From positions 275,102-339,101 of the forward strand of contig JAIYAC010000025.1 in assembly GCA_027489245.1 (NCBI GenBank): a stretch of DNA of 64,000 nt, given 5' to 3'. The number at the start of each line of letters is the position of its first letter. Position 1 is the first letter of the stretch. The notes under the pieces were generated by a model that worked only from the letters and a program-made list of their open reading frames with translations, was not told the origin of the DNA and made no database searches. The translations under genes were made by a program, and so were the position numbers. This DNA comes from Neisseriaceae bacterium (GTDB lineage Bacteria > Pseudomonadota > Gammaproteobacteria > Burkholderiales > Chromobacteriaceae). Positions 9,955-20,212 of this stretch are shown here, in pieces.

Positions 9955-10097
9955 TGATCTTGACGACCCGCCGCGCTTGTCACGCAAGCGTGGTGGGTCT
10001 GGTAAACAGCAGGGCTGCGGATGGTATGGCTGGGGTGGCGCGGCCCGGTTTTGCCGGGGCCGATACAGGTCAGGCAGGGGTGGCGTTTGCAGCCTGC

Positions 10098-10139
10098 CAA
10101 GTTGGCCGCACGGTACATTACAACCGTGCGGCCAACTTG
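10098..10139. repeat. 42-bp palindromic element B (perfect 17-bp arms)
   Basis: Left arm CAAGTTGGCCGCACGGT (10098-10114), loop ACATTACA (10115-10122), right arm the exact reverse complement (10123-10139). It contains two exact GTTGGCCGCA words facing each other. It is 185 bases from its degenerate sibling A. Confidence 0.88.
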
Positions 10140-10173
10140 TTTTTGCCGCGACACGGGCGGGGTGGGCAGCGCT

Positions 10174-11967
10174 TTAGAGCGTGCGGGTGGCGTGCTGCAG
10201 CCAGGCTAGCGCGTCGCCGCTCACTAGCGGGCTAACGCGAGCATAGACCTCGGCGTGGTAGGCGTTGAGCCAGGCCAGCTCGGCCGGGGCCAGCAGCGCG
10301 GGCAGGATGCAGCGCGTGTCGATGGGGCACAGGGTGAGGGTTTCAAAGCGCAGGAAGTCGCCAAACTCGCTGCTGCCGGCGTCCACGTTCAGCAGCAGGT
10401 TTTCGATGCGCACACCCCAGCGCCCCGGGCGGTAGATGCCGGGCTCGTTGGAGGTAATCATGCCGGCTTCCATGGCCATGTGCGGCTCGGGAATGGCACG
10501 GGAAATACTCTGCGGGCCTTCGTGCACATTCAGGAAGTAGCCCACGCCGTGGCCTACACCGTGGCCAAAGTCGATATTGGCCTGCCAGATCGGCGCGCGT
10601 GCCAGTGCATCCAGCATGGGCGATAGCGTGCCCTGCGGGAAGTGCGCCAGGCTGAGCTGGATCATGCCTTTCAGCACCAGGGTAAAGTCGTGCTTTTGCG
10701 CTTCGCTTGGTGTGCCGACTGCTACCACACGGGTGATGTCGGTGGTGCCGCCGTGGTACTGGCCACCGCTGTCGATCAGCAGCAGGCCGTCGCCGGCGAT
10801 CTCGCTATGGCTGTCTTCGGTGGCGCGGTAGTGTGGCAGCGCGCCATTGGCATTAAAGCCGGCGATGGTGGCAAAGCTGGGGCAGACAAAGCCGGGGCGG
10901 CGGGCGCGGGCAGCGGTGATCTGTTCGTCGATGGTGAGCTCGGTGATGCGGCTGCGGCCAACGTTGGCCTCGAACCAGGCAAAAAACTCGGCCAGTGCGG
11001 CGCCATCTTGCGCCATGGCCTCACGCACGAAGGCCGCTTCTTCTGCCGTTTTGCGCGACTTCAGCAGGGTGGACGGGTTGATGGCTTCCACTACCGGTAC
11101 GCCATCGGCGACGGCCTGGCGCAGGCCCAGGGTGATGCGGCGCGGGTCCAGCAGCAAGCGGCTGCCGGCAGGCAGCGCAGCCAGGGCCGGCTTGGCGGCA
11201 TGGTAGTCGGCGATGGTAATGCCATCGGCAGCCAGCGTAGCGGCCAGATTGCTGTCGATCTTGCCGGCGCCGACAAACAGCGTGGCGCCGTCGTGGCGCA
11301 GCAGCGCGTGCGATACAAATACCGGGTTGTAGTTCACGTCGGCACCGCGCAGGTTGAACAGCCAGGCAATGTCGTCCAGCGTGGAAATAAAGTGCGCGTC
11401 GGCACCGTGTTGCTGCATGGCAGCGCGTACTGCGGCCAACTTGGCGTGGCGCGGGGTGCTGGCAAACGGCGGCAGGTGTTCGTATACGGCGGCAGCGGGC
11501 AGGGTGGGGCGGTCGGCCCAGATGGCCGCCAGCGGGTCGAAGTCGGTGCGTAGGGTGGCACCGGCCTTGTTCAGCGCGGCCTGCAGTGCGCGTGCGGCGG
11601 CCAGGCCCAGCACGTCGCCATCTACGGCCAGTACGTTGCCGCTCACCAGGTTGGCCGCCAGCCATTCCAGGTGCAGCGGGCTGGCCACGGTCTGGATTTT
11701 CATCAGCTGGATCTCGCTACCGGCCAGCTCGGCCTCGGCCTGTACCCAGTAGCGGCTGTCGGCCCACAGGCCGGCAAAGTCGCGGGTAACGATCAGCGTG
11801 CCGACCGAACCGTGAAAGCCAGATAGCCAGCGGCGGCCTTGCCAGTAGCCAGGCAGGTATTCGGACAGGTGCGGGTCGGACGACGGGATCAGGCAGGCGG
11901 TAATGCCGTGCTGCTGCATGCTCTGGCGCAGGGCTGCCAGGCGGGCGGAAACGGGGGTGGCGCTCAT
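10174..11967 (-). CDS. Xaa-Pro aminopeptidase (M24B, aminopeptidase P)
   Basis: A 597-aa enzyme of the long, three-domain aminopeptidase P type that releases N-terminal residues preceding proline. Two creatinase-like N-terminal domains (about residues 1-300) precede the pita-bread catalytic domain. Metal ligands are visible: Asp pairs in LLIDSGGQYHGGTTDITR, His in GHGVGHGVGYFLNVHEGP, Glu in TSNEPGIY, and Glu in VRIENLLL. The C-terminal PAP2-like tail is present. It is cytoplasmic. E. coli PepP is shorter (about 440 aa), so I leave the symbol empty. Several GTTGGCCGCA words occur in it (10953, 11431). Confidence 0.92.
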   Translation of the reverse strand: MSATPVSARLAALRQSMQQHGITACLIPSSDPHLSEYLPGYWQGRRWLSGFHGSVGTLIVTRDFAGLWADSRYWVQAEAELAGSEIQLMKIQTVASPLHLEWLAANLVSGNVLAVDGDVLGLAAARALQAALNKAGATLRTDFDPLAAIWADRPTLPAAAVYEHLPPFASTPRHAKLAAVRAAMQQHGADAHFISTLDDIAWLFNLRGADVNYNPVFVSHALLRHDGATLFVGAGKIDSNLAATLAADGITIADYHAAKPALAALPAGSRLLLDPRRITLGLRQAVADGVPVVEAINPSTLLKSRKTAEEAAFVREAMAQDGAALAEFFAWFEANVGRSRITELTIDEQITAARARRPGFVCPSFATIAGFNANGALPHYRATEDSHSEIAGDGLLLIDSGGQYHGGTTDITRVVAVGTPSEAQKHDFTLVLKGMIQLSLAHFPQGTLSPMLDALARAPIWQANIDFGHGVGHGVGYFLNVHEGPQSISRAIPEPHMAMEAGMITSNEPGIYRPGRWGVRIENLLLNVDAGSSEFGDFLRFETLTLCPIDTRCILPALLAPAELAWLNAYHAEVYARVSPLVSGDALAWLQHATRTL

Positions 11968-12124
11968 GATGGTTCTCGCTGGAATATTGTATTCATTTTG
12001 CGGCGATAGGCGGGGGCTGGCAAGTCGGCCAATGGGACAGGGCGCAATGTTCTGTAAACAGAATGCCGGTCAGCAGTGCATTCATGCCAAGGGCGTGTGG
12101 TGCGGCGCAGTAACCGTAGCACAA

Positions 12125-12150
12125 TAAAAAAGCCCCGCCGTAGCGGGGCC
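12125..12150 (-). terminator. Terminator after phaA
   Basis: AAAAAAG then GCCCCGC (12132-12138) and GCGGGGC (12143-12149). On the minus strand this reads as a GC stem followed by a T-run, 24 bases past the phaA stop. Confidence 0.82.
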
Positions 12151-12173
12151 TTGCTCGCCGGTGAATACCGGAC

Positions 12174-13355
12174 TTACGGGCGCTCTACTGCCAGCGCTAC
12201 GCCCATGCCACCACCGATGCACAGGGTAGCCAGGCCTTTTTTGGCGTCACGACGCTGCATTTCGTGCAGCAGGGTCACCAGAACACGGCAGCCAGACGCG
12301 CCGATAGGGTGACCCAGGGCGATGGCGCCGCCGTTCACGTTAACCTTGTCGGCACCCCAGCCCAGCTCGCGCGCTACGCCCAGTGCCTGGGCGGCAAAGG
12401 CTTCGTTGGCTTCTACCAGGTCGAGGTCTTCCACTTTCCAGCCGGCTTTGTCCAACGCCTTGCGGGTAGCGGCTACCGGGCCGATGCCCATGATTTCCGG
12501 CTCGCAGCCGGTAAGGGCGTAGGACTTGATCACCGCCAGCGGTTTCAGGCCCAGCTTGTCGGCACGCTCGGCAGTCATCAGCATCACGGCGGCGGCGCCA
12601 TCGTTGATGCCGGAGGCGTTACCGGCGGTAACGCTGCCGTCTTTCTTGAAGGCGGGGCGCAGTTTGGCCAGGCTGTCGGCGGTGGTGCCGGCCTTGATGT
12701 ATTCGTCTTTGGCAAAGGCTACCGGGTCGCCTTTGCGCTGCGGTACCAGTACCGGTACGATTTCGGCGTCGAACTTGCCGGCTGCCTGGGCGGCTTCGGC
12801 ACGGTTTTGCGAGGCCAGGGCCAGGGCGTCTTGCTCTTCACGGCCAATACCGTATTTCGCGGCCACGTTTTCAGCAGTAATGCCCATGTGGTACTGGTTG
12901 TATACGTCGGTCAGGCCGTCGGCCACCATGGTGTCCACCAGCTGGGCATTGCCCATGCGGAAGCCATCACGCGAGCCTGGCAGGATGTGCGGGGACAACG
13001 ACATGCTTTCCTGGCCGCCGGCAATCACGATCTCGGCATCGCCATTGGCAATGGCCTGGGCTGCCAGGTGCACGGCGCGCAGGCCGGAGCCGCATACCAC
13101 GTTCAGCGTGGAGGCCGGGGTGCTTACCGGCAGGCCGGCTTTGATGACTGCCTGGCGGGCCGGGTTCTGGCCTGCGCCGGCGGTCAGTACCTGACCCAGG
13201 ATGACTTCACTCACGTCTTCCGGCTTGACGCCGGTTTTTTCCAGCAGGCCCTTGATCACGGTAGCGCCCAGTTCCGGGGCCGGGATTTTGGCCAGGGAGC
13301 CGCCGAAGCTGCCAACGGCGGTACGCAGTGCTGCAACGATAACGATGTCTTGCAT
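12174..13355 (-). CDS. phaA: Acetyl-CoA C-acetyltransferase (beta-ketothiolase)
   Basis: A 393-aa thiolase condensing two acetyl-CoA to acetoacetyl-CoA. Cys88 in [12 protein letters not shown] is the acyl-accepting nucleophile. The other family motifs are [24 protein letters not shown] (catalytic His), and CIGGGMGVA (second catalytic Cys). It lies 73 bases after phaC on the same strand and its only evident partner is PHA synthesis, so phaA fits; by sequence alone atoB/thlA would be equally good. No phaB reductase is in the window. Confidence 0.93.
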   Translation of the reverse strand: MQDIVIVAALRTAVGSFGGSLAKIPAPELGATVIKGLLEKTGVKPEDVSEVILGQVLTAGAGQNPARQAVIKAGLPVSTPASTLNVVCGSGLRAVHLAAQAIANGDAEIVIAGGQESMSLSPHILPGSRDGFRMGNAQLVDTMVADGLTDVYNQYHMGITAENVAAKYGIGREEQDALALASQNRAEAAQAAGKFDAEIVPVLVPQRKGDPVAFAKDEYIKAGTTADSLAKLRPAFKKDGSVTAGNASGINDGAAAVMLMTAERADKLGLKPLAVIKSYALTGCEPEIMGIGPVAATRKALDKAGWKVEDLDLVEANEAFAAQALGVARELGWGADKVNVNGGAIALGHPIGASGCRVLVTLLHEMQRRDAKKGLATLCIGGGMGVALAVERP

Positions 13356-13428
13356 GGTTTTCTCCAGGTTGTTCTGTTCTGTGCCAGATTCGGGTGAAGC
13401 CGCAATCTAGCACAGAAGTCTTTGCAGA

Positions 13429-15204
13429 TTATTGCAGGGTAGCCAGCTGGGCCGGCATGGCCTTGGCTTGCACGTATTCGCCCGGGGCATCGCACAGGGC
13501 GGGCAGCTCTTTGCTGCCAAAAATTTTCGGGGCGGCCACTTTTTCGCCAGACTGCGGGGCCAGCCAGCCGTCCCAGTCTTTCCACCAGCTGCCCGGGCGG
13601 CTTTCTGCTCCGTCCAGCCAGGCGTCGGCGCTGGCGGCCAGGGTGTCGTTTACCCAGTAGTTGCGCTTGTCTTTGGTGACCGGGTTGATGGAGCCGGCAA
13701 TGTGGCCGGACGCGCCCAGAACGTAACGGCGGGAAGGGGCGCCGCTGAGGTATTTCACGCCGTCGTAGGCAGACTGCCACGGTACGATGTGGTCTTCACG
13801 GGCGGCAAAGATGTACAGCGGAATGTCGATCTGCGATACGTCGATTTTCACGCCACACAGCTCGATGCTGCCCGGTTTGGTCAGCGCGTTGTTGATGTAG
13901 AACTCTTTCAGGAAGAAAGTGTGCATTGGCAGGGGCAGGTCTACCGCGTCGTTGTTCCAGTACAGCAGGTCGAACGGTGGCGGGGTTTTGCCCAGCAGGT
14001 AGTTGTTGACGACGTAGTTCCATACCAGATCGTTGGCGCGCAGGCTGGCAAAGGTACGGCCCAGCTCTTTGCCGCTGACGATGCCGCCGCTGCCGCTCGC
14101 CAGCTTGGCTTCACGGGTCTGGATCAGCTTGTCGTCGATGAAGACCTTGATTTCGCCCGGCTCGGTGTGGTCCAGCAGCGAAGTCATGAAGGTGGCGCTG
14201 TCGATGTAGTTCAGCTTGCGGTGTTTCATCACGCACAGTGCGGTGTTCAGGATAACGCCGCCGATGCAGAAGCCCAGTGCGTTCATCGATGGCTGTTTGG
14301 TGATCTTGCGTACCGCTTCGGTCGCGGCGATCACGCCTTCCTCGATGTAGTTGTCCCACTTGTAGTGCTTCATGTCCGGGGTGGCCGAGCGCCAGCTCAC
14401 CAGGAACACGCGATAACCCTGGGCCACGAAGTGGCGCACCATGGAGTTATCTTGCTGCAGGTCCATCAGGTAGTACTTGTTCACGCACGGCGGCACGATC
14501 AGTAGCGGCTTTTCGTATACCTGCTCGGTGGTGGGGGTGTACTGGATCAGCTCGATCAGCTTGTTGCGGAAGACGACTTTGCCCGGGGTGCAGGCAATGT
14601 TTTTGCCGATCTCGAACTTGCTCTCGTCAGACATGGAGATATGACCTTTTTGCAGGTCTTCCACCATGTTTTTCATGCCTTCTACCAGGCTTTCACCTTT
14701 GGTTTCCAGTGCGCGTTTGACCACTTCCGGGTTGGTCAGCATGAAGTTGGTCGGCGCCATGGCGTCGATGTACTGGCGGGTAGCAAAGGCCAGGCGTTCT
14801 TTGTCTTCGCCTTCCAGCTGAGATTTGTCTACCAGCTCGGTCATCCATTTGCTGGTGAGCAGATAGCTTTGTTTCAGGAAACTGTAGAAAGGATGCTCGT
14901 TCCATTCCGGGGCGGCAAAGCGGCGGTCGCTGGCGGCGGGCTGTGCGGCGGGGGCGCTACCGGCAGGCTGGCCCAGGAAAGAGAGCCAGATATTCATTTG
15001 CTGCTGGTACAGGTTGTTTTGCAGGGCAACAAACTGATTGGCGTTGTCTACCATCTGTTGCCAGGCGCCTGCCATGGGGTTGGCCGCATCTTGTGGCGAC
15101 AGGCCGCTACCCAGCGAATTCACGAACTGCTGCATCCACTTTTGATTGGCTTCGGACAGATTGGCAAAAAAGCTATCCAGCGATGTGGTGGTTTCCTGAC
15201 TCAT
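13429..15204 (-). CDS. phaC: Class I polyhydroxyalkanoate synthase
   Basis: A 591-aa PHA synthase polymerising (R)-3-hydroxyacyl-CoA into storage granules. The start at 15204 has a strong AAGGAGAT seven bases upstream; the same frame is open further upstream to 15342 but without a ribosome site. Residues 1-190 form the class I N-terminal region. The alpha/beta-hydrolase core has [12 protein letters not shown], a lipase-like box GFCIGG with nucleophile Cys313, and [11 protein letters not shown] with the catalytic His. The size and the single-subunit form make it class I. It leads the phaC-phaA pair. Confidence 0.96.
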   Translation of the reverse strand: MSQETTTSLDSFFANLSEANQKWMQQFVNSLGSGLSPQDAANPMAGAWQQMVDNANQFVALQNNLYQQQMNIWLSFLGQPAGSAPAAQPAASDRRFAAPEWNEHPFYSFLKQSYLLTSKWMTELVDKSQLEGEDKERLAFATRQYIDAMAPTNFMLTNPEVVKRALETKGESLVEGMKNMVEDLQKGHISMSDESKFEIGKNIACTPGKVVFRNKLIELIQYTPTTEQVYEKPLLIVPPCVNKYYLMDLQQDNSMVRHFVAQGYRVFLVSWRSATPDMKHYKWDNYIEEGVIAATEAVRKITKQPSMNALGFCIGGVILNTALCVMKHRKLNYIDSATFMTSLLDHTEPGEIKVFIDDKLIQTREAKLASGSGGIVSGKELGRTFASLRANDLVWNYVVNNYLLGKTPPPFDLLYWNNDAVDLPLPMHTFFLKEFYINNALTKPGSIELCGVKIDVSQIDIPLYIFAAREDHIVPWQSAYDGVKYLSGAPSRRYVLGASGHIAGSINPVTKDKRNYWVNDTLAASADAWLDGAESRPGSWWKDWDGWLAPQSGEKVAAPKIFGSKELPALCDAPGEYVQAKAMPAQLATLQ

Positions 15205-15461
15205 TGATATCTCCTTCAAATGGGGGAAGACAAACAGGCCGTGCTGCCTTGCGTGACAGGATGTTTTTCTTGTTGGGCGCAATCTGTTGAGTAAAGACTT
15301 TACCATTGGTTTATGACAAAACACAGCCAGGGCATGCTGCATTGCGATATAAACGCGGGTAATGGGTATACAGGCAACAACAGGTGGCAGCCCGGTGGTG
15401 GGCTAATGGCGGGAGTATGGCAGATTTATTGTTATGGCATGTTGTTTTGCATCAAGAACCA
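15205..15461. other. phaC upstream region
   Basis: About 260 bases upstream of phaC (minus strand) and before the chemoreceptor hairpin. It must hold the phaC promoter, but I could not identify unambiguous -35/-10 boxes. No gene is evident. Confidence 0.5.
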
Positions 15462-15501
15462 CAGCAGCCCGGGCATCGATATGCCATCGCCCGGGCTGCT
15501 G
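15462..15501 (-). terminator. Strong 13-bp hairpin after the chemoreceptor gene
   Basis: Perfect arms CAGCAGCCCGGGC (15462-15474) and GCCCGGGCTGCTG (15489-15501) with a 14-nt loop, 7 bases past the stop of the minus-strand chemoreceptor. No clear T-run follows, so it may stabilise the 3' end rather than terminate by itself. Confidence 0.65.
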
Positions 15502-15507
15502 TCACGT

Positions 15508-17118
15508 TTACACGCTGAAGTCTTTGACTTTGTTTTCCAGATGGTCTGCCTTGTCTTCCAGCTGGCTGGCGTAGCTATCCAGGTCGATGGCGCTGTGGGC
15601 GTTGGTTTCCGATAGCTGCGCTATCTGCTCTACACGGCGCGCCATTTCATTGCTGGCGGTGCGCTGCTCGGCCAGCGCGTCGGCAATTTCGCTGGCAGAT
15701 TGCGATACCTCATGAATGGTGTGCTGGATGCGCGAGATGGCGTCCTGCATTTCTGCTGTGAGTGCCTCGCCTTTGCTCACACGGCTAACGCTCTGCTGCA
15801 TGGCCAGGTTGGCCGCTTGGGCCGACTGGGTGATTTCGCGCACCATCTGGTCGATTTGTACGGTGGACTGCGCCGAGCGCTCTGCCAGCTTGCGTACTTC
15901 GTCGGCAACCACCGCAAAACCGCGCCCCAGCTCACCGGCACGGGCGGCTTCGATGGCGGCATTCAGCGCCAGCAGGTTGGTCTGGTCAGCCACGTCACGA
16001 ATCACATCCAGCACGCTGACAATGGTGTGGCTTTGCTGGGTGAGTGCGGCCACCTGTTGTTCGCTATGCCGTATGGCGGTACCGATGGCGGTGATCTCCT
16101 GCAAGGTGGCATCAATCACCCGCGAGCTGTCACTGGATGCCTTGCCGGCCTGGCTGGCACGCTGCTGGGCCACATCGGCGCTGTCGGCAATATGGGTGAT
16201 GCTGACGGCAAACTGTTCTACGGTACTGGCAATAGACGAGGTGGCTTCGCTTTGCTGGCGCGAGCTCGTGCTGATGGTGTCGGAGGTCTGGCCAATCTGG
16301 CGCGCCATCTGGTTGATGTTGTCGCTGCTGCTGCGTACGTCCTGAATGATGGTGCTCATATTGTCCAGTAAGCTGTTCAGCTGGCCGGCAATCACGGCGA
16401 GCTCGTCTTTGCCGCGCACGGGTATGCGCAGGCTCAGGTCATGTTTTTGGGTAATGGTCTGGCAAGTATCGGCCAGCTCGCGCACGCTGCTGTTCAGCCG
16501 ACTGGCCAGACGCCAGGCCATGATGCTGCCAATGGCCAGGCTAAGCAGCAGGGCCGAGCTGGCAAACAGTAGGCTCTGCTGCAGGGTCTGTTCGCTGGTC
16601 TGGTAGTTTTTTTCGGCTTCGGACAGCTGCAGGTCGATCAATTTGCTGATGTCGGTGCTTAGCGGGTCTACGGCAGGGTAGAGCTGGCTATTGGCCAGCG
16701 TTTGCAGGGCTTCTTTTTGCCCGTTTTGCATCAGCTGCTTGGCTTGGCGTGCTACACCCAGTGCGTCACTTATCCTGCCTTTGGCGTGCTCGACCAAGGT
16801 AGCTTCTTCGGTGGTAAGCCGGGTAGAGGTGTAGGCAGACCATTGCTTGCTGAATTCAGCCTCGGCGGTGGCAATGGCGGCGCTGCCGTCTGCAGCAGAC
16901 AGCGTGCCGGCATTGGTTTTATGGATGGTGTCCACTACGTTCACGGCAAACATGTCGGCTGCTACTTTTAGCTGCTTGAGCGGGATGACGCGGTCGTGGT
17001 ACGTAGTGGCAAAGGCGCTATTGCTTTTCTGCAGCAGGAAAACCATGCTGCCGCACAGTAATATCATCAAGATAAGCAGGCTGCCGGCCAGCCAGAAAAC
17101 CCGTGCCTTGATACTCAT
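15508..17118 (-). CDS. Methyl-accepting chemotaxis protein
   Basis: A 536-aa chemoreceptor with the classic layout. A first membrane helix spans about residues 9-29, a periplasmic four-helix-bundle (4HB_MCP-type) sensor follows, then a second membrane helix near 183-203, a HAMP linker, and the cytoplasmic signalling coiled coil. The hairpin tip is canonical: [38 protein letters not shown]. It signals to CheA/CheW. The ligand is not predictable. No other chemotaxis genes are adjacent. Confidence 0.95.
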   Translation of the reverse strand: MSIKARVFWLAGSLLILMILLCGSMVFLLQKSNSAFATTYHDRVIPLKQLKVAADMFAVNVVDTIHKTNAGTLSAADGSAAIATAEAEFSKQWSAYTSTRLTTEEATLVEHAKGRISDALGVARQAKQLMQNGQKEALQTLANSQLYPAVDPLSTDISKLIDLQLSEAEKNYQTSEQTLQQSLLFASSALLLSLAIGSIMAWRLASRLNSSVRELADTCQTITQKHDLSLRIPVRGKDELAVIAGQLNSLLDNMSTIIQDVRSSSDNINQMARQIGQTSDTISTSSRQQSEATSSIASTVEQFAVSITHIADSADVAQQRASQAGKASSDSSRVIDATLQEITAIGTAIRHSEQQVAALTQQSHTIVSVLDVIRDVADQTNLLALNAAIEAARAGELGRGFAVVADEVRKLAERSAQSTVQIDQMVREITQSAQAANLAMQQSVSRVSKGEALTAEMQDAISRIQHTIHEVSQSASEIADALAEQRTASNEMARRVEQIAQLSETNAHSAIDLDSYASQLEDKADHLENKVKDFSV

Positions 17119-17233
17119 AGTGCCCCCTTGATGTGCTGATTCAATATCGTGCTCTTATTTATTTTTAGTGTATTTTGGGTCTGTTTGTAGGTTTCTGTGG
17201 TTAAAGCCATTTTCATTTGATAGGTGTGGATTT

Positions 17234-17878
17234 ATGAATGTTTGTCTGGATGGGGTAGAGCAGCGTGTGAATACCCTGTTTTGTATTGGTCGAAACTACG
17301 CCGCTCACGCGGCCGAACTGGGTCATGCCATGGAAGAAGAGCCGGTGGTATTCCTGAAGCCGGCGGCGGCACTGCTGCCCTGCGGCCAACCTTTGCATTT
17401 GCCGGCTTTTTCGCAAGAAGTGCATTACGAGTGTGAGCTGCTGGTGCTGATAGGCCGCGATGCCGACCATATTGCCGAGGCCGACGCGCTGCAGTACGTG
17501 GCCGGCTACGGTATCGGGCTGGACCTGACCGCGCGCGATGTGCAGAGCGAGGTCAAAGCCAAAGGCCTGCCATGGACCAAGGCCAAGGGCTTTCGTGGTG
17601 CCGCCTGTGTGTCCGGCTTTGTCCCGGCTGGCGCGCTGGACCCGTTGGCCGCACGCTTTACCCTGCAGGTAAACGGCCAGCTGCGCCAGCAGGGCGACAC
17701 CACACTGATGCGGTTTTCGGTGCCGTATATCGTGAGCTACCTGTCGCAGGTGTACGGCCTGCGCGCAGGCGATGTCATCTTTACCGGCACGCCGGAAGGA
17801 GTGGGGCAGCTGCACGCGGGTGATGTGCTGCAGCTGGATCTGGGGGTGGTGCAAGCGCAGTGGCAGGTGGCAGCATGA
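17234..17878 (+). CDS. Fumarylacetoacetate hydrolase family protein
   Basis: A 214-aa FAH-fold protein of the short YcgM/HpaG type. It has the entry motif LFCIGRNYAAHAAELG, the metal-binding acidic residues in HYECELLVLIGRD and GIGLDLTARDVQ, and the closing FTGTPEGVGQL. Family members hydrolyse or decarboxylate C-C bonds in acylpyruvates, including oxaloacetate. The substrate here is open. The start at ATG 17234 gives a family-typical N-terminus. Its stop overlaps the hslR start (ATGA). Confidence 0.88.
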   Translation: MNVCLDGVEQRVNTLFCIGRNYAAHAAELGHAMEEEPVVFLKPAAALLPCGQPLHLPAFSQEVHYECELLVLIGRDADHIAEADALQYVAGYGIGLDLTARDVQSEVKAKGLPWTKAKGFRGAACVSGFVPAGALDPLAARFTLQVNGQLRQQGDTTLMRFSVPYIVSYLSQVYGLRAGDVIFTGTPEGVGQLHAGDVLQLDLGVVQAQWQVAA

Positions 17879-18282
17879 GCAAGACAAAGTTGGCCGCAGA
17901 CGACGACAAAGTCCGGCTGGATAAATGGCTGTGGGCCGCGCGCTTCTTCAAAACGCGGCAGCTGGCGCACGAGGCACTGGAGCTGGGCCGCGTGCTGGTC
18001 AACGGCGAGCGGGTAAAGGCCTCGCGCGTGGCGCGCGAGGGCGAGCTGCTGCAGATCCGCATCGACAAGCTGGTGTACAACGTCACCGTGCTGGGGCTGG
18101 CCACCCAGCGGCGCCCGGCGGCGGAAGCGCGGCTGCTGTATAGCGAAAGCGAGGAGTCCATCGCCGCGCGCGAGCACCAGATCGGCCTGCAAAAAGCCGA
18201 GCACGCCAGCTTTCCGTATGGCGACGGGCGGCCCACCAAGAAGGCCCGCCGCGATATCGTGCGCTTCAAGGACAGCTGGTAA
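17875..18282 (+). CDS. hslR: Heat-shock protein Hsp15, S4-domain ribosome rescue factor
   Basis: A 135-aa protein with an S4 RNA-binding domain near the N-terminus: VRLDKWLWAARFFKTRQLA then LGRVLVNGERV. A basic C-terminal tail follows (GRPTKKARRD). Length and layout match Hsp15, which binds stalled 50S subunits carrying nascent chains. The start overlaps the FAH stop by four bases (ATGA), implying translational coupling. It has an exact GTTGGCCGCA four codons in (17889-17898). Confidence 0.9.
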   Translation: MSKTKLAADDDKVRLDKWLWAARFFKTRQLAHEALELGRVLVNGERVKASRVAREGELLQIRIDKLVYNVTVLGLATQRRPAAEARLLYSESEESIAAREHQIGLQKAEHASFPYGDGRPTKKARRDIVRFKDSW

Positions 18283-18430
18283 GCCCGCTGCCAGCGCGGC
18301 ATACCGCTGCCGCTGGCACGAAACAGTCTGTTTTATGGCCAGGCGGGGCATGCGTGCTTCATGTGCCGGGGCTTTTGCGCTATATTGACGCCCCGGTGCG
18401 TGGCACCCGCTTCCCCTTTTGTTCTGCATC

Positions 18431-19582
18431 ATGTCTTCATCTGCCCCTCTGGCTGCCCTGGCGGCGTTTTATTTCTCCTATTTTGCCTTTCAGGGTCTGT
18501 TCGGCCCGTTCTGGTCGCTGTACCTCGAATCGCTGTCTTTTAATACGGTCCAGATCTCCATCCTGATGGCGCTATCCACCCTGGCGCGCATTGTGGCGCC
18601 CATGTTCTGGGGCTGGCTGGCCGACCGTAGCGGACAGCGCCGCGCCATCATGCTGTGGACCTCGGTGGTGTCCATGGCCAGTTTTGTCATGGTGGCCTGG
18701 CAGCACAGTTTTTGGGGCATGTTCATCTGGCTGGCGATCAACCATTTCTTCTGGGCCGCCGCGCTGCCGCTGGGCGAGGCGTCTACCGCGCACCTCACGC
18801 GCAGCCAGCCGGGGCGTTACAGCCGCGTGCGCGTGTGGGGCTCTATCGGTTTTGTCTGCTTTGCCGCCACCGGTGGCTACCTGCTGAACCTGGTGACCAT
18901 GGCCAACTTGCCGTGGCTGATCGTTGGCCTGCTGGGGCTGATCGTGGTGGCCTGCTGGCGCGTGCCCGAGGTGGCCATCGAGCGCGCCAAGGTACGCCCC
19001 GAGCCAATCTGGGCCACCGTGCGCCAGCCGCACGTGGTGGCCTTGTTTGCCTGCTGCTTTTTGCTGTCGTTTGCCATGGGGCCGTACTACAACTTTTACT
19101 CCATCGGCCTGAAAGAAGCCGGCTATAGCGCCAGTACCACCGGCCTGCTATGGGCGGCGGGGGTGATGGCCGAGATCGTGGTGTTCTGGCAGATGCCGCG
19201 CCTGATGGCGCGTTTTTCGCTGGAAAAGCTGATGCTGGCTTCGCTGCTGGTGTCCGCGCTGCGCTTTGCGCTGATGGCCACGCTGCTGCCGGTGGCGGCG
19301 GTGGCGTTTGCGGCGCAGCTGGGCCACGCTTTTACCTTTGGCGTACACCACGCCGCTGCCGTGGGGCTGATCCACCGCAACTTTGCCGAGCAGCACCAGG
19401 CGCGCGGGCAGGGCCTGTATACGGTGGCGTCGTTCGGCATCGGTGGCAGCGTCGGCGGCCTGCTGGGCGGCGTGCTATGGCAGTACGGCGGTGTGGGGCT
19501 GACCTTTGGCGTGTCTACCCTGGCGCTGCTGCTGGGTGTGGCGGTGTGTTTGAAGTGGTTGCGGCCAACTGCGGCAGCCTGA
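18431..19582 (+). CDS. MFS transporter, HcaT / nucleoside-symporter-like
   Basis: A 383-aa, 12-helix major facilitator. The N-terminus SAPLAALAAFYFSYFAFQGLFGPFWSLYL and the loop GWLADRSGQRRA after helix 2 are typical of the 3-phenylpropionate transporter HcaT and related MFS_1_like proteins. It continues with SRVRVWGSIGFVCFA. Inner membrane; substrate unknown, an organic acid or nucleoside by family. It is preceded by a 148-base gap after hslR and ends on a GTTGGCCGCA word (19560-19569, minus orientation). Confidence 0.85.
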   Translation: MSSSAPLAALAAFYFSYFAFQGLFGPFWSLYLESLSFNTVQISILMALSTLARIVAPMFWGWLADRSGQRRAIMLWTSVVSMASFVMVAWQHSFWGMFIWLAINHFFWAAALPLGEASTAHLTRSQPGRYSRVRVWGSIGFVCFAATGGYLLNLVTMANLPWLIVGLLGLIVVACWRVPEVAIERAKVRPEPIWATVRQPHVVALFACCFLLSFAMGPYYNFYSIGLKEAGYSASTTGLLWAAGVMAEIVVFWQMPRLMARFSLEKLMLASLLVSALRFALMATLLPVAAVAFAAQLGHAFTFGVHHAAAVGLIHRNFAEQHQARGQGLYTVASFGIGGSVGGLLGGVLWQYGGVGLTFGVSTLALLLGVAVCLKWLRPTAAA

Positions 19583-19696
19583 TGGCTGTTTGATTTCGTT
19601 AATGCGCGTCTGCTATGCCGCCAATAAGATCAGCGGACGATTGCACACAGAGCGCAACCGCCGGTTTGTTATTGCTACCTGCTGCCGGAGTTCACC

Positions 19697-20212
19697 ATGC
19701 GCATGCTATTCGTGATGGGCGGTCTTTGTGTGTCGCTGGCCCGTGCGGCGCCCTTGCCGCAAGGCTATCTTCAGTTCGAGGATTATCGTTTGACCGAAGA
19801 GCACCAATACGGCTACGGCGTGAGTTTGTGGCATGACACTGGCCGGCTGCATGGTGTGCTGTTCATGAGCGCGAGCTTGCAGGGCGATGTGGCGGCAGGC
19901 GAGATCGAGGTGCAGCAATTCGACCCGGCCAGCGGCCGCCTGCAGTTCCGTGCGGCAGAAGGGTCAGACAAAGGGCAGCCTTACTATTGCCATTTTGATG
20001 GTCAGCTGACGACACGAGCGCTATCCGGGTGGATGCGCTGCCGCCATGACTATCGCGCGCATACAGCGGGCCGGGTGCAGCATGGTGCCTACGCGGTGCG
20101 CTTGCCGCGCAGTAAAGAGCCGATGGAGATGGCTGATCAGGCAGAATTCGACACGTGGATGGTGGATTACCTGCGCCGCAATAGTGCCGTAAAACGCGTC
20201 GCCTACCCCTAG
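19697..20212 (+). CDS. Secreted protein of unknown function
   Basis: A 171-aa protein with an N-terminal signal peptide (hydrophobic residues 3-16, cleavage probably after ARA) and a GGAG six bases before the ATG. The mature part has two cysteines (YYCHFD and MRCRHDY) that could form a disulfide, and a beta-rich composition. I do not recognise a family. It ends exactly where the convergent regulator gene ends (20213). Confidence 0.65.
   Translation: MRMLFVMGGLCVSLARAAPLPQGYLQFEDYRLTEEHQYGYGVSLWHDTGRLHGVLFMSASLQGDVAAGEIEVQQFDPASGRLQFRAAEGSDKGQPYYCHFDGQLTTRALSGWMRCRHDYRAHTAGRVQHGAYAVRLPRSKEPMEMADQAEFDTWMVDYLRRNSAVKRVAYP

Larger units (their letters stand above)
9868..10173. other. Intergenic stretch with two related palindromic elements
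   Basis: 306 bases between aminopeptidase P and the solute-binding gene, both on the minus strand. I see no convincing gene in it. It holds the two 42-bp palindromic elements listed separately and smaller GC hairpins near 9968-9985 and 10041-10062. Confidence 0.7.

Noticed and set aside
10127..10135. The repeated word as a Pasteurellaceae-type uptake sequence
   Set aside because: The decayed copy at 9944-9950 contains GCGGTC, similar to part of the Apl-type USS, but the intact copies read GCGGCC and the flanks differ; the likeness is probably chance.
17119..17233. Sigma-28 promoter before the chemoreceptor
   Set aside because: A TAAA and a CACGATAT are present on the minus strand but the spacing (12 rather than about 15) and second box do not fit.
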